A stretch of 64,000 nt of DNA, from NCBI RefSeq assembly GCF_001005085.2, contig NZ_LBMU02000022.1, forward strand, positions 98,331 to 162,330. The letters run 5' to 3'. The position numbers and the translations under genes are program-made. Below the pieces are notes generated by a model. That model was not told the origin of the DNA. It made no database searches and was given only the letters and a program-made list of their open reading frames with translations. Below are positions 25,203 through 34,700 of the stretch, piece by piece (position 1 is the stretch's first letter; each line of letters starts with the position of its first letter). This DNA is from Streptomyces humi. GTDB lineage: Bacteria; Actinomycetota; Actinomycetes; Streptomycetales; Streptomycetaceae.

Positions 25203-27428
25203 TCATCCGGCGGCCTCCGCCTTGGCGCGCAGCACCTCGGCGCGGGGTACGCGCAGGGCGGTGAGCAGGTCGGCCGCGTGCAGCCAGTGGGCGCGCGCCC
25301 TGGTGGGCTCGCCGAGTTCCAGCAGGGCGGAGGCGAGGTGGTCCAGGGTCTCCGCGCGCATGTAGTCGTCGTGGACCTCCTCGACGAGCCGCAGGGACTC
25401 GTGGTAGCTGGCGACGGCGTCCTGGAGGCGGCCCAGCCGCTGCTGGGCGAGGCCGATGGAGTCCCGCACGGACGCCTCGCCGCTGCGGTCCCCGAGCTCC
25501 CGCAGCATGGGCACCGCCTCCTCGCCGGTGGCGATGGCCTCTTCGTGCTTGCCGAGCATGGCGAGACAGAAGCCCACCCCGACGAGGGTGCGCGCGACCT
25601 CGTGGTCGCCGGAGTGGGTACGGGCGATCGCCAGACTGCGGCGCGCGTGCTCCAGCGCCTCCTCGTGGCGCTGCTGCCGGCCGCGCAGGAAACTGACGTT
25701 GCGTTCGACCCGGACCTGGTGGTCCGTGGGCAACCGCGGCAGCTGTCCCAGCATCGTGCCGATGGGCTCGTCGGCCTCGGCCGGCCGGCCCGTCTCGACC
25801 AGGGCACGCGCCAGATGCGCACCGGTCCGCGCGACGGCGACGGGGTCGTCGAGGGCGAGGGCCGCGTCGAGCCCGAGGCGCGCGGCCGACGCCTCCTCGG
25901 CCCAGCGGCCCGCCGCCGCGTTGTAACCCACCCACTCCAGCGCCAGGTTCACCCGGTGCCGGAGCAGACGGGGGTCCCGTACGGTGCGCAGGACGGCCGC
26001 GACGGCGGGTTCCTCGCGGCGGAACCAGTCCAGTGCCTCCTCGCGGTCGTCGACCGCCACATGTACGACTCCGGGCGCCGGTGCGTCGGCCGTCTCCGAG
26101 GGGAAACGGGAGACGAACCGGCCGGCGGAGAGCGCGTTGTGGCGCAGGTAGTCCAGCAGCCGGATCTCGGCGCCCGCCCGGTCGTCCCCGGCCCGCTCCA
26201 TGAGCTCGGCGCCGTACGCCCTGACCAGGTCGTGCATCACATACCGCCCCTCGGCGTCCCGGGACAGCAGACTGGCGGTGGTCAGCTCACGCAGCCGACG
26301 CCTGGTCACCGGCAGCTGCGTCCCGGCGAGCGAGGCGGCGGCCTCGGCGGAGACGGCCGGGCCCGGGTGGGCCGCCAGATGGCGGAAGAACCGTGCCGTC
26401 TCCTCGTCGAGCGCCCGGTAGGACCACGAGAAGACGGCCCGGACACCGCCCTGCCCGTCGTCGGCCGCGAGGGCGTCCAGGCGGGATCCGGCCTCGCGCA
26501 GCTCCCGGACGCCGGACCGCAGCGACACCTCGGGACTGCCGCTCAGCTGCGCGCCGACGACGGCGACCGCCAGGGGCAGGTGCCCGCACAGGGCGACCAG
26601 TTCGGCCGCCGCGTCCGGCTCGGCCCGGCAGCGGGCGTCACCGACGCGGGCGGCGAGTGCGGCCAGCGCCTCCTCCTCGGACCACACACCGAGGTTGACG
26701 AGGGTGGCGCCCTCCGTCGCGGCCAGGGAGAACAGCTGGTTGCGCGAGGTGACGAGGGACAGGCAGCCGGCGGCGGGCAGCAGGGGGGTGACCTGCTCGG
26801 CGTCCCGCGCGTTGTCGAGTACGACGATCAGCCGCCGGGACGCGGTCCGCTCCCGGAACAGGGCGGCGCGCTCGTGGGTGGCGGGAGGTATGTCGTTGCT
26901 GGGCACCCCGAGGGCCCGCAGGAACCCGCCCAGGGCCTCACCCGGTTCCAGAGGACGCGCGGACTCCTCGAACCCGCGGAGGTTCACATACAGCTGACCA
27001 TCGGGGAAACGTTCCGCCATCCGGTGGGCCCAGTGCACCGCCAGCGTGGTCTTGCCGACCCCGGCCATACCGCCCACCGCGGCGATCACGACATGCCGGC
27101 CCTGTCCGTCGGCCTGCCCGGCACACCGGTGGACGGCCTCCAGCGCCTGCTCGTGACCGCGGAACACCGCGAGGTCGGGCGGGAGTTGCCGGGGCACCTG
27201 GTGAGTGCGCGGGGTGGCGGCCTGTACGAGACGCCGTCGTTCGGACTCGTCCAGTTCGAGCGCGTCCAGCAACTCGTTCAGCGTGGAGCGGCGCGGCAGG
27301 CTCCGGCCCCGTTCCATGTCGCTGATGGCCCGGACACTCACCCCCGAGGCCTCCGCGAGACCCTCCAGGGTGAGAACCGACCGCTGCCGCGCCTCCCGCA
27401 ACAGGCCGCCGAACATCTCCTTGCTCAT
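25203..27428 (-). CDS. XRE-NB-ARC-TPR regulator (AfsR-like STAND ATPase), copy 1
   Basis: This 741-residue protein has an N-terminal XRE helix-turn-helix (about 5-58; LEGLAEASGVSVRAISDMERG). An NB-ARC ATPase follows, with P-loop GMAGVGKTT at about 120-128, Walker B VVLDNARD near 207 and an MHD motif in YVMHDLVRAYG. A TPR-rich C-terminus completes it. STAND proteins of this layout are nucleotide-switch transcription regulators, and AfsR relatives often control secondary metabolism in Streptomyces. No SARP-type activator domain is present. It shares layout and long identical blocks with the gene at 38,257. Its target is not evident. Confidence 0.85.
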   Translation of the reverse strand: MSKEMFGGLLREARQRSVLTLEGLAEASGVSVRAISDMERGRSLPRRSTLNELLDALELDESERRRLVQAATPRTHQVPRQLPPDLAVFRGHEQALEAVHRCAGQADGQGRHVVIAAVGGMAGVGKTTLAVHWAHRMAERFPDGQLYVNLRGFEESARPLEPGEALGGFLRALGVPSNDIPPATHERAALFRERTASRRLIVVLDNARDAEQVTPLLPAAGCLSLVTSRNQLFSLAATEGATLVNLGVWSEEEALAALAARVGDARCRAEPDAAAELVALCGHLPLAVAVVGAQLSGSPEVSLRSGVRELREAGSRLDALAADDGQGGVRAVFSWSYRALDEETARFFRHLAAHPGPAVSAEAAASLAGTQLPVTRRRLRELTTASLLSRDAEGRYVMHDLVRAYGAELMERAGDDRAGAEIRLLDYLRHNALSAGRFVSRFPSETADAPAPGVVHVAVDDREEALDWFRREEPAVAAVLRTVRDPRLLRHRVNLALEWVGYNAAAGRWAEEASAARLGLDAALALDDPVAVARTGAHLARALVETGRPAEADEPIGTMLGQLPRLPTDHQVRVERNVSFLRGRQQRHEEALEHARRSLAIARTHSGDHEVARTLVGVGFCLAMLGKHEEAIATGEEAVPMLRELGDRSGEASVRDSIGLAQQRLGRLQDAVASYHESLRLVEEVHDDYMRAETLDHLASALLELGEPTRARAHWLHAADLLTALRVPRAEVLRAKAEAAG

Positions 27429-27552
27429 CCCACTCCCCGCTGCCGTGTCCCGAGACGCCTGCCGCGGGTCCGGCGTCGTACTCCGCGACGCCGTGAAACG
27501 TAGCAGTTGTGGAATGAGTGTTCAGCCCGGATCTCACATGTCGGGCCGCTGT

Positions 27553-27659
27553 CGTTCCGTGCGCCGTTCCGGGTGCCGTCGCATTGTCGTCGCGTGTGTC
27601 GTTGCGTGTGCCGTCGCCTGTGTCGTCGCGTGTGTCTTTTCGTATGCCGTTCTGTGTGT
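27553..27659. repeat. 12-bp tandem array downstream of the DUF2255-type gene
   Basis: Nine units of period 12 (one of 11) are present, typified by CGTCGCGTGTGT. The array lies in the gap between the stop of the gene at 27,673 and the start of the regulator at 27,428. TCACATGT at 27,534-27,541 beside it is one of the recurring sites. An 83-codon frame of His-Thr-Arg repeats runs through it and is not regarded as a gene. Confidence 0.75.
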
Positions 27660-27672
27660 CGATACCCGGTCC

Positions 27673-28029
27673 TCACACCGGATCGATCCGGACCGTGGCG
27701 GCACGGGCCTCCGGGACGGCGACGAGGGCGTCCGCCACCGGGCCGTACTTGTCGCGGAAGGCGGCGTCGAGTCCGGCGGGCGGCCGGAGGCCCTCCGTCG
27801 TCAGCAGGACGTCGCGGGTCTCGGAACCCAGCCGGATCCTGCCGCGCCCGTGTTCCCGGGCCGCGCGGTACCAGCGTGAGCCGACGCCCCGGTAGGCCCG
27901 GACGTACAGCCGGCCGTCCACGAGCGCCATACCGATCTCCACTCCGGGGTGCTCACCGTCCCCGGCGGTCAGGACCAGGGAGTGGGTCTCGGTGAGCCGG
28001 GTCTGTTCCTCGGGTGTCCAGGTGTTCAT
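27673..28029 (-). CDS. DUF2255-like small protein
   Basis: This 118-residue protein starts MNTWTPEEQTRLTETHSLVL, with a beta-rich core (LYVRAYRGVGSRWYRAA) and RIRLGSETRDVLL. It looks like the DUF2255 / nitroreductase-like split-barrel group, whose members often bind flavin or F420; here that is inference. Its ATG overlaps the stop of the upstream MmyB-type regulator by four bases (ATGA), so the pair is translationally coupled and is probably co-regulated. No signal peptide is seen. Confidence 0.65.
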   Translation of the reverse strand: MNTWTPEEQTRLTETHSLVLTAGDGEHPGVEIGMALVDGRLYVRAYRGVGSRWYRAAREHGRGRIRLGSETRDVLLTTEGLRPPAGLDAAFRDKYGPVADALVAVPEARAATVRIDPV

Positions 28030-28901
28030 CGGGGCAGGTCCTCGGTCCGTGGTGTGAGGTGTTCCCGCGCGGTCCACGAGTCGAGGATGCGCAGGGCGTC
28101 GTGGGAGGGGGTGCCGGTCTCGGCGGTGAGGACCATCAGACGCTGTCCGGAGCCGTCCGGGCTGGTCCAGGTGTCGCAGTCGAGGGTGAGGTCGCCGACC
28201 AGGGGGTGGCGGTAGTGCTTGGTGCCGTATCCGGCGCCGTTCCCGCGGTGTTCGGCCCACCAGGTGCGGAAGTCCGGGTCCCGGATGGTCAGGGTGCCCA
28301 CCACACGGGCCAGTTCCGGGTCGTCGGGGTCGGCGGCGGCCGCCGTGCGCAGGGCGGCGACGGCGTCCCGGGCGTCGTGCTCCCAGGCGGCGTGCAGTTC
28401 CCGGACCACCGGGTCGGTGAACAGCAGGTACACGTAGTTGCGCCGGTCGGCCGGCACGGCGGCGAAGTCGGTGTAGAGGGCGGTGGCGGCCTGGTTCCAG
28501 GCCAGGATGTCCAGCCGCCGGCCGAGGACGAGCGCCGGCGTGTCGGTGAGCCGGCCGAGCAGACGGCGCATCGCGGGCCGCACCTGCTGTGCGGACCGGC
28601 GGCGGCGCGGGCGGGCGCCGCTCCGGGCGGCCAGTTCGTACAGGTAGGTCTTCTGGTCGTCGTCGAGGCGCAGCGCGCGGACCAGGGTGACCAGTACGGA
28701 GGCGGAGGCCAGGACCCGGCCCTGTTCGAGCCGGGTGTAGTGGTCCACGCTGATCGCGGCGAGCCGGGCGACCTCCTCGCGGCGCAGCCCGGCGACCCGG
28801 CGCGGGGTGTCCGCCTCGGGCAGACCGCACTCCTGTGGTGTCAGCTGCGCCCGACGGGCCCGGAGGAAGGCGCCGAGAGGGGAGTCGGGTGTCTGTCTCA
28901 T
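28026..28901 (-). CDS. MmyB-type XRE transcriptional regulator
   Basis: This 291-residue protein starts MRQTPDSPLGAFLRARRAQL. An N-terminal helix-turn-helix (about 8-75; LRREEVARLAAISVDHYTRLEQG) is followed by the MmyB ligand-binding domain. The latter is recognised by ALVLGRRLDILAWNQAATAL, RNYVYLLFTD and ELARVVGTL. MmyB-type domains are thought to bind a small or lipid ligand. The ATG at 28,901 follows GGAG; the frame extends 12 codons further without support. It forms an ATGA-coupled pair with the DUF2255-like gene. The region ahead carries the 28-bp element shared with 41,790-41,817. Confidence 0.85.
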   Translation of the reverse strand: MRQTPDSPLGAFLRARRAQLTPQECGLPEADTPRRVAGLRREEVARLAAISVDHYTRLEQGRVLASASVLVTLVRALRLDDDQKTYLYELAARSGARPRRRRSAQQVRPAMRRLLGRLTDTPALVLGRRLDILAWNQAATALYTDFAAVPADRRNYVYLLFTDPVVRELHAAWEHDARDAVAALRTAAAADPDDPELARVVGTLTIRDPDFRTWWAEHRGNGAGYGTKHYRHPLVGDLTLDCDTWTSPDGSGQRLMVLTAETGTPSHDALRILDSWTAREHLTPRTEDLPR

Positions 28902-28933
28902 GTCTCCAGTGTCATGCGGCCGCGCCCCGCACG

Positions 28934-28985
28934 ACACAGGTGTGAGGGGGCAGGATCCTTCCCGGGCAGAAACCTGTCTCTCCCG
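28934..28985 (-). promoter_or_regulatory. 28-bp shared element and ACACAGGTGTGA site upstream of MmyB-type gene
   Basis: On the minus strand 28,985-28,958 carries a 28-base sequence with core GAGACAGGTTTCTGCC. It differs at one base from 41,790-41,817 on the plus strand. ACACAGGTGTGA lies at 28,934-28,945, closer to the gene. A shared regulator or sigma factor is the simplest reading. Confidence 0.6.
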
Positions 28986-29028
28986 GCCGGGGCCGGCGGT
29001 CGACGCCGCCGGCCCCTCGTGCCGGGCG

Positions 29029-29457
29029 TCACGCGGCCTGGAGGGGGCCCGCGAAGGACTTGCGCAGGGAGCCGGGGGCGGCGAGGGGGAGCAGTGAGGC
29101 GAGCATCTTGCCCTTGAGGGTGGCGGGCCGGCGCGTGAGTTCGATGTCGACGCGGGTGCCGTCGCCCTCGGGGGTCATCTTGAAGACCCAGCCGCCGCCG
29201 GCGCCGAAGAGCTTGGAGTCGAGGGTGGTGATGGTGACGGTGTCGCCGCCGGGCTGCCATTCGTAGCGGGCCCGCTCCCAGGCGGCGGCGGTGCCCTCGG
29301 TGACCTCGGCCCAGGTGTCGCCGAGGTCGTGGACCTCGAAGTGGTCGGCGTCGATGGTGGGCCAGGCCTGGGCGCGGGATGGGCCGAAGTCGGTCAGGAC
29401 TCCCAGCACGTCCTTGGGGGCGAGCGTGGAGACGAGGTGGATGCGTACGACTGCCAT
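29029..29457 (-). CDS. SRPBCC (START-like) ligand-binding protein
   Basis: This 142-residue protein starts MAVVRIHLVSTLAPKDVLGVL. The SRPBCC fold is suggested by an opening strand, a short helix pair (FGPSRAQAWPTI), later strands (TVTITTLDSKLF, GGWVFKMTPEGDGTRVDIEL) and a long C-terminal helix. Such proteins bind hydrophobic ligands in a helix-grip cavity and include polyketide cyclases. The ATG at 29,457 with GAGG upstream is preferred over a longer frame. It is divergent from the CGNR regulator across a strong dyad, so regulation by that protein is likely. Confidence 0.7.
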   Translation of the reverse strand: MAVVRIHLVSTLAPKDVLGVLTDFGPSRAQAWPTIDADHFEVHDLGDTWAEVTEGTAAAWERARYEWQPGGDTVTITTLDSKLFGAGGGWVFKMTPEGDGTRVDIELTRRPATLKGKMLASLLPLAAPGSLRKSFAGPLQAA

Positions 29458-29476
29458 GGGATTGTCCTCACCGATA

Positions 29477-29541
29477 AGTAACTGGTCTGGCCGGTGACGG
29501 AAGACTCCCATGTATTTCCGTCACCCGTCAAGCCGGTTACT
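29477..29541. promoter_or_regulatory. Large imperfect inverted repeat between SRPBCC and CGNR genes
   Basis: Arms of 26 bases at 29,477-29,502 and 29,516-29,541 match at 21 positions; the inner ten (GGTGACGGAA / TTCCGTCACC) and the outer six (AGTAAC / GTTACT) are perfect. The 13-base centre lies between the divergent starts. It is a good candidate operator for the CGNR regulator. Confidence 0.65.
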
Positions 29542-29577
29542 CTTGGAGGGTGTCCAGTCACCTGTCAGGAGGGCCTC

Positions 29578-30117
29578 GTGAGACATGTGTTTCCGTGCGG
29601 GACGCCCGCGCTCGACTTCGTGGGCACCTTGCAGGCACGGCGCGCGCCCGTTCCGATCGAGCGGATCGCCACCCCGGGACTGCTCGACTCCTGGTTCGTC
29701 GAGTCCGGCCTGCTGGACCTGGAACCCGGCTCGGGCCGGGCGGACCTGCGGGCGGCGACAACGCTGCGCGAGGCGATCTACGCGCTGGTCGGGGCACGTC
29801 TCGCCGGCCGGCCGCTGCCCGCCCCGGCGGTCGCCGCGGTGAACCGGCAGGCCGCCTCGGTGCCGGTGACGATGTGTCTGGGCGCCACGGGCACCAGCCG
29901 TCACGGTACGGCCGGCCAGGCCCTGACCGACCTGGCCCGGGAGACGGTGGAGATCGTCGCGGGCGCCCAGGCGGAACTTCTGCGTGAATGCGGGCACCCC
30001 GACTGCACACACGTCTACCTCGACCGCTCGCGGGGCCGCCGACGTGAATGGTGTGCGATGCGGACCTGCGGGAACCGCGCCAAGGCGGCCGCCCTGCGCG
30101 CCCGCCGCCGCGGATGA
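29578..30117 (+). CDS. CGNR zinc-finger (ABATE) putative stress regulator
   Basis: This 179-residue protein has an N-terminal ABATE-type helical domain (ALDFVGTLQARRAPVPIERI). The C-terminal CGNR zinc finger has cysteines in ECGHPDC and WCAMRTCGNRAKAAALRARRR. The basic tail fits DNA binding. Proteins of this kind are considered stress-linked transcription factors. The start is GTG at 29,578, where AGGAGG lies at ideal spacing. The longer frame from 29,494 would run through the inverted repeat and is rejected. Confidence 0.8.
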   Translation: MRHVFPCGTPALDFVGTLQARRAPVPIERIATPGLLDSWFVESGLLDLEPGSGRADLRAATTLREAIYALVGARLAGRPLPAPAVAAVNRQAASVPVTMCLGATGTSRHGTAGQALTDLARETVEIVAGAQAELLRECGHPDCTHVYLDRSRGRRREWCAMRTCGNRAKAAALRARRRG

Positions 30118-30192
30118 ACGCGGGCCGGATCCGCCCCGGTCGAGCGGGCCCCGAGGGCGTTCCCGGAACGTTCCCGCGTGCTCCGCGAACGC

Positions 30193-30768
30193 TCAGTCCA
30201 GGGCCCGCAAGGCCCCGCTGACCGCGGATTCCAGGAACGCGCGGTCCACACGTGCCTGGCCCACCACACGCATGCCCTGGACGAACGTGGTGAGGAACCG
30301 GGCGAGTTCCACCGGACTGCGCTCGCCGCTCAGCTCGCCTCGCCCCCGGGCCCGCTCCAGCGCCTCGGTCAGCACGGACTCCAGGGCGGTCACCGTCAGC
30401 CGCACCTGCTCCACCGTACCGTCGTGCGCGGCGCGTTCGGTGGCCGCGCTCACCAGCAGGCAGCCGCGCTCGGGGTCGGTCACGTCGGCCTCGATCATCG
30501 CGACCAGCAGCGCGCGCAGAGCCGTACGGAGGTCGGCGCCGGCCCGTACGTCCCGGTCGAGGGCCGCCACCATGGCGTCGCAGTAGCGGGCCAGGGCGCG
30601 GGCGTACAGGCCGTCCTTCGAACCGAACGCCGCGTACAGGCTGCCGCTGCCGATCCCCAGCAGGGCGGTGAGCTGCGGCATCGCCGTGGCGTGGTATCCC
30701 TGCCGCCGGAACAGACCCATGGCCTGCTCCACCGCCACGTCGATGTCGAACTCACGAGGGCGTGCCAC
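30193..30768 (-). CDS. TetR-family transcriptional regulator
   Basis: This 191-residue protein begins VARPREFDIDVAVEQAMGLF with a TetR helix-turn-helix (ATAMPQLTALLGIGSGSLYAAFGSKDGLY). A C-terminal ligand domain follows, with ERGCLLVSAATERAAHD, the pattern of the TetR_C group seen in regulators near oxidoreductases. GTG at 30,768 is preceded by AAAGGA. The long upstream frame has no support. It is divergent from the hypothetical gene at 31,101. A perfect 12-bp palindrome lies in the gap and may be its operator. Confidence 0.85.
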   Translation of the reverse strand: MARPREFDIDVAVEQAMGLFRRQGYHATAMPQLTALLGIGSGSLYAAFGSKDGLYARALARYCDAMVAALDRDVRAGADLRTALRALLVAMIEADVTDPERGCLLVSAATERAAHDGTVEQVRLTVTALESVLTEALERARGRGELSGERSPVELARFLTTFVQGMRVVGQARVDRAFLESAVSGALRALD

Positions 30769-31100
30769 CCCGGGATCCTTTCGTCGACGGGGCCGTCGGT
30801 CCGGTACCAGCCGACGGGGTCTCCGTGGCGGGACGAGGGCGTCGATCGGCGTACGGCGTGGGCACCCGGTCCGGGGCCCTGGACATGGAGAAACGGAACA
30901 CGGGCCCGACTCTGGCAGGACGGCCGCCCACCGGCATGAGTCGATCGACTGCAAACATGGAATCGGGGTGTCGGCGCCCCTGTCCCCGGCGCGGCCTCGC
31001 CGGTCACCCGGGAACCCGGTCGATACGGGGAGGGGCATGCTCGGCCGGGCATGGTGCGATTAGCCTCGTCCACATTGACGGCAACAGCCCGAGGACCAAC
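30769..31100. promoter_or_regulatory. Divergent region with AGTCGATCGACT palindrome
   Basis: This 332-base gap holds no supported gene. AGTCGATCGACT at 30,939-30,950 is a perfect 12-bp palindrome, suitable as a TetR operator. GAGGA ahead of 31,101 serves the next gene. Confidence 0.45.
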
Positions 31101-31535
31101 ATGCAGGTGCACCTGAACCCCCCGCTTGAGCCCGGCAACGCGTCCCGGCACGCCGCCGCCATCGTCGCGACCGCGGCCGACATCAGCGGTGCGGAACTGG
31201 ACTACAGTCCGGAGAGCATCGTGCTGGTGGAGGACATCGTCGACGGGTTCCGGGCCGAGGGTGTCACCGGTGAGGACATGGCCGAGTCCCTGGTCGGCTT
31301 CGGCTGCTACGTCGGTGAGATCCTCACCCGGCACGCCGGCGGGGCCTGGCGGCACGCCCCGACCGCGCAGCCGGCGGACCATCCGCTGGTGGTGGAGTTG
31401 CCCGACGCACGGGAGTGCCACCCGATCGACTGGGTCTTCCGCCGTCTGCGGTTCGGGACCGATGTCAGCATCCGCGACCTCTGCGCTGCCGCCGGCACCG
31501 GGCACGGGCGCGCGGACGAGCAGGCGTCCGGATGA
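31101..31535 (+). CDS. Hypothetical acidic protein
   Basis: This 144-residue soluble protein starts MQVHLNPPLEPGNASRHAAA. It has a helical core (SIVLVEDIVDGFRAEGV, DMAESLVGFGCYVGEILTRH) and a C-terminal part HPIDWVFRRLRFGTDVSIRDL. It has no signal peptide or known catalytic motif. GAGGA lies six bases before the ATG. It is 190 bases upstream of the LuxR-type gene on the same strand. The pattern suggests a conserved Streptomyces protein of unknown function; no family is named with confidence. Confidence 0.6.
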   Translation: MQVHLNPPLEPGNASRHAAAIVATAADISGAELDYSPESIVLVEDIVDGFRAEGVTGEDMAESLVGFGCYVGEILTRHAGGAWRHAPTAQPADHPLVVELPDARECHPIDWVFRRLRFGTDVSIRDLCAAAGTGHGRADEQASG

Positions 31536-31725
31536 CCATGCGCGCGGCGGCACGGCACGTACACGCGACGGAGATGAGCACACATGCGCATGGGTATGCA
31601 GACGGGCGGTAGGAGCGCGTGCCGGTGCTGAACACACGTGGGCGAGTACGTACGCGGACGGAGCCGGCCGAGGACGGCGCACGAACGCACCTTTCGTCGT
31701 TCCGGAAGACGGAGGAGGGCGTGGA

Positions 31726-34700
31726 GTGAGGACGCACGTCGACCGGAACGGCACGGATCGCGACAGCAGGGCTCATGACAGCACGGGTCGCGACAGCACG
31801 GGTGTCGACGGCTCGGGTGTCGACGGCTCGGGTCCCGGCAGTGCGGGTACCGGGCAATCCGGTGCGGACGACGCCGGTCTGGTGGGCCGTGACCACGAGA
31901 AGCGGCTGATCAGCGAACTGCTGGCCGAACTTCCCCGGGGCGGACGGGTGCTGCGTGTCCGCGGCGCCGCGGGGACGGGCAGGTCCGCGGTCGTACGCTT
32001 CGCGGCGGCGGCCGCCGGGCGCCGGGGCATCAAGGTGCTCTCGACGGCATGGGCACCCGCCGAGCGGGCCCTGCCGTACGCCGCGCTGCACGGCCTGCTC
32101 CGCCCCGAACTGGCACGGCTGGACGAGCTCCCGGCCCCGGAACGCGCCCTACTGGACGCCGCGTTCGGCGGTGGCCCGGCGACCCCGGACCCCGCCGGTC
32201 CGGCGACCGCCGCGCTCCGGCTGCTGGCCCGGACACCGGAGCCGGTGCTGCTGTGCGTCGACGACCTCGACCGGCTCGACTCCGCGAGCCGCGACACCCT
32301 GAACGCCCTGGCCCGGCTCTGCGGAGACACACATGTGGGCATGATCGTCGCCGAGCGCGCGGCCCCCGGGACCGTCTCCGCGCCTGTGGACCCGCTCACC
32401 GTCACGCTCGACGCCCTGCCCGTTCCCGAGGCCCGGATCCTCCTTCACCGCACGGGACGGGCCGTCGGGTACACCGAGGAGCAACTCGTCCTCGCCGTCG
32501 CCGGGGGAAACCCGCTCGCCCTCACGGAACTGTCGCTCGGGGCCGGCCCGCTCGGCGACACCGCGGGCTTCGGCATGCTGCCGGCCACGGCGCGGCTGGC
32601 GGAGGCGCACGCGGAGGACCTGAAGGGGCTGTCGGCGGCGGCCCGGGGCGTCCTGCTCGTCGCCGCGCTGAGCGTGTCACCGCTGACGCGGGACGTCCTG
32701 GCGGCGAGCACGCTGCTGCTGGGCAGCGTCGCCGCGGCCCGAGCCGGACTCGCCGAGCTCACCGGCCTGGGTCTCCTCATCGGGACGACGGGAGCCGTGC
32801 GGGAGGCGGCCACCGCGGAAGCCGACAGCGCCGTGCCGACAGGGGAGACCTACGGCGCCGCGGAAGCCGCGGGAGGGGCCGGCGGTGTGGGTGGTGCCGG
32901 GGGTGTCGGCACCGTCGGTGGTGCAGGGGGTGCCGGCAGTTCGGGTGGCGCGGACGGCGTCGGCACGGTCGGCAGTGTGGGTGGTGCCGGGGGTGTCGGC
33001 ACCGTCGGTGGTGCGGGGGGTGCCGGCAGTGTGGGTGGTGCGGCGGGCGTCGGCACCGTTGGTGGTGCGGGGGGCGTCGGCGCCGTCGGTGGTGCGGGGG
33101 GTGGCGTAGGCGCAGGGGCGGGCGTGGGCTCGGAGGCAGCGGGAGACGGGTACGTCCTCGACGCGGGCCCAGCCGTGGGGGGTGCCGGTGCCGATGCCGG
33201 CACCGGTGTGGGTGCCGGTGTCGTCGTCGCGGGAGAGCCGGGGCTGTGCTTCCCGCGGCAGTTGCTCCGGTCCGCCGTACTGCGACTGGAGCCCGCCGCC
33301 CGGCGGATGGCCGCCCACGCGGTGCTGGGGCAGTGCCTGACCAGTCCGGCGCACGCCGCCTGGCACGCGGCCCGGTGCGCGGCGGCCCCCGACGAGGAAC
33401 TCGCCCGGCGGCTGGAGTCGCTGGCCGACGGGCCCCGCTCCGGTACCGGGGTGCTCACGGCCCTGACCGCCCTGGAGGACGCCGCCCGGCTCTCCCCGGA
33501 CCCGGCACGCCGGGCGGACCGGCTGCTGCGCGCCGTCGAGCTGGCCTGCGACCACGGCCTCGTGGAACAGGCGCTGCGCCACGCCCGCGGAATCGACCCG
33601 GCCGAACTCGGCACGTTCGGCCGGGCCCTGCTGCTGTGGGTGCACGAACTGCTGCCCGGCAACAGCGTCGTCGGCCGCGGCCGCATCGCGGAACTGTGCG
33701 AGGCGGCCCGCGCCGTCGCCGCCCAGGACGCCGACCTCGCCCGGAAGCTGCTGTACGCGGCGGCCCGCCGGTGCTGGTGGCAGCAGGCCGGCCCCGCCGA
33801 ACGCCGGGCGGTCCGGCGGGCGTTCGAGGACCTGCGGTCCGGACCCCCGGACGCGCGTGATCTCGCCGTGATGGCGCTGACCGACCCGCTCGCGGCACCC
33901 CGGCCGGCGACCCCGCGTCCAGCGTCCACGCTGCCCGAGGGCGATGAGCAGGCCCTGCTCGGCCAGATCGCCCACCTCGCCACCGACCTCGACCGGGCCG
34001 CAGCGCACTTCGCGAGGGCGGAGGCGGCCCTCCGCGCGGGCGGCCGCTACGGACGGCTGCCGTACGTCCTCGTACCGAGGGCGATGGGCCAGATATGGCT
34101 CGGCACCCGCTGGCGCACCGCCCGCGCGCTCGCCGAGGAGGGCCGTACGATCGCCGACCGGACCGGGCAGCCCGACTGGGTGGCGCGGGCCGGCGTGACC
34201 CTCGGCATCCTCGACGCTCTCCAGGGACACCACGAACGGGCACTGGAACGCGCGGCGGAGGTCGAGGAGGCCTCCCTGCGACTCGGCCAGAACCGGCAGT
34301 TGAGCCTGGCCGCCCTGGCCCGTGCGCTCACCGCGTCGGGCACGGGCCGGTACGCCGAGGCCTACGCGCGGCTGCGCTCGCTGTTCGCCGAGCCGTCGGC
34401 GTCGATGTCGGCGCCGGCATCGACGCCGTACGCCTACGAGGAGTTCTGGGCGCTCGCGTTCCTGGCCGAGGCCGCGCCGGCCGCCGGGGAGGCGGCCGGC
34501 GCCAGGGCCGTCGTCGCGCACATCGCGGCCCTGACCGAGGAGGGGCGCGCGCCGCTGCTGGAGCGGATCCTGGCGTACGCCGACGCGGTCCTCGCCCCCG
34601 ACGAGGAGGCGGAGGTCCGCTACCGCCGGGCGCTGGAACCGGGGGCCGAGGCGTGGCCGCTGCTGCACGGCATGACCGAGTTCGGCTACGGGGCCTGGCT

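Noticed and set aside
27425..27676. An 83-codon frame with His-Thr-Arg repeats.
   Set aside because: It is a read-through of the 12-bp minisatellite and the gap; it overlaps the start of a real gene and has no start signal.
31126..31725. An N-terminal extension of the LuxR-type gene through the hypothetical gene at 31,101.
   Set aside because: It overlaps another gene in a different frame; GGAGGAGG before GTG 31,726 is the better start.
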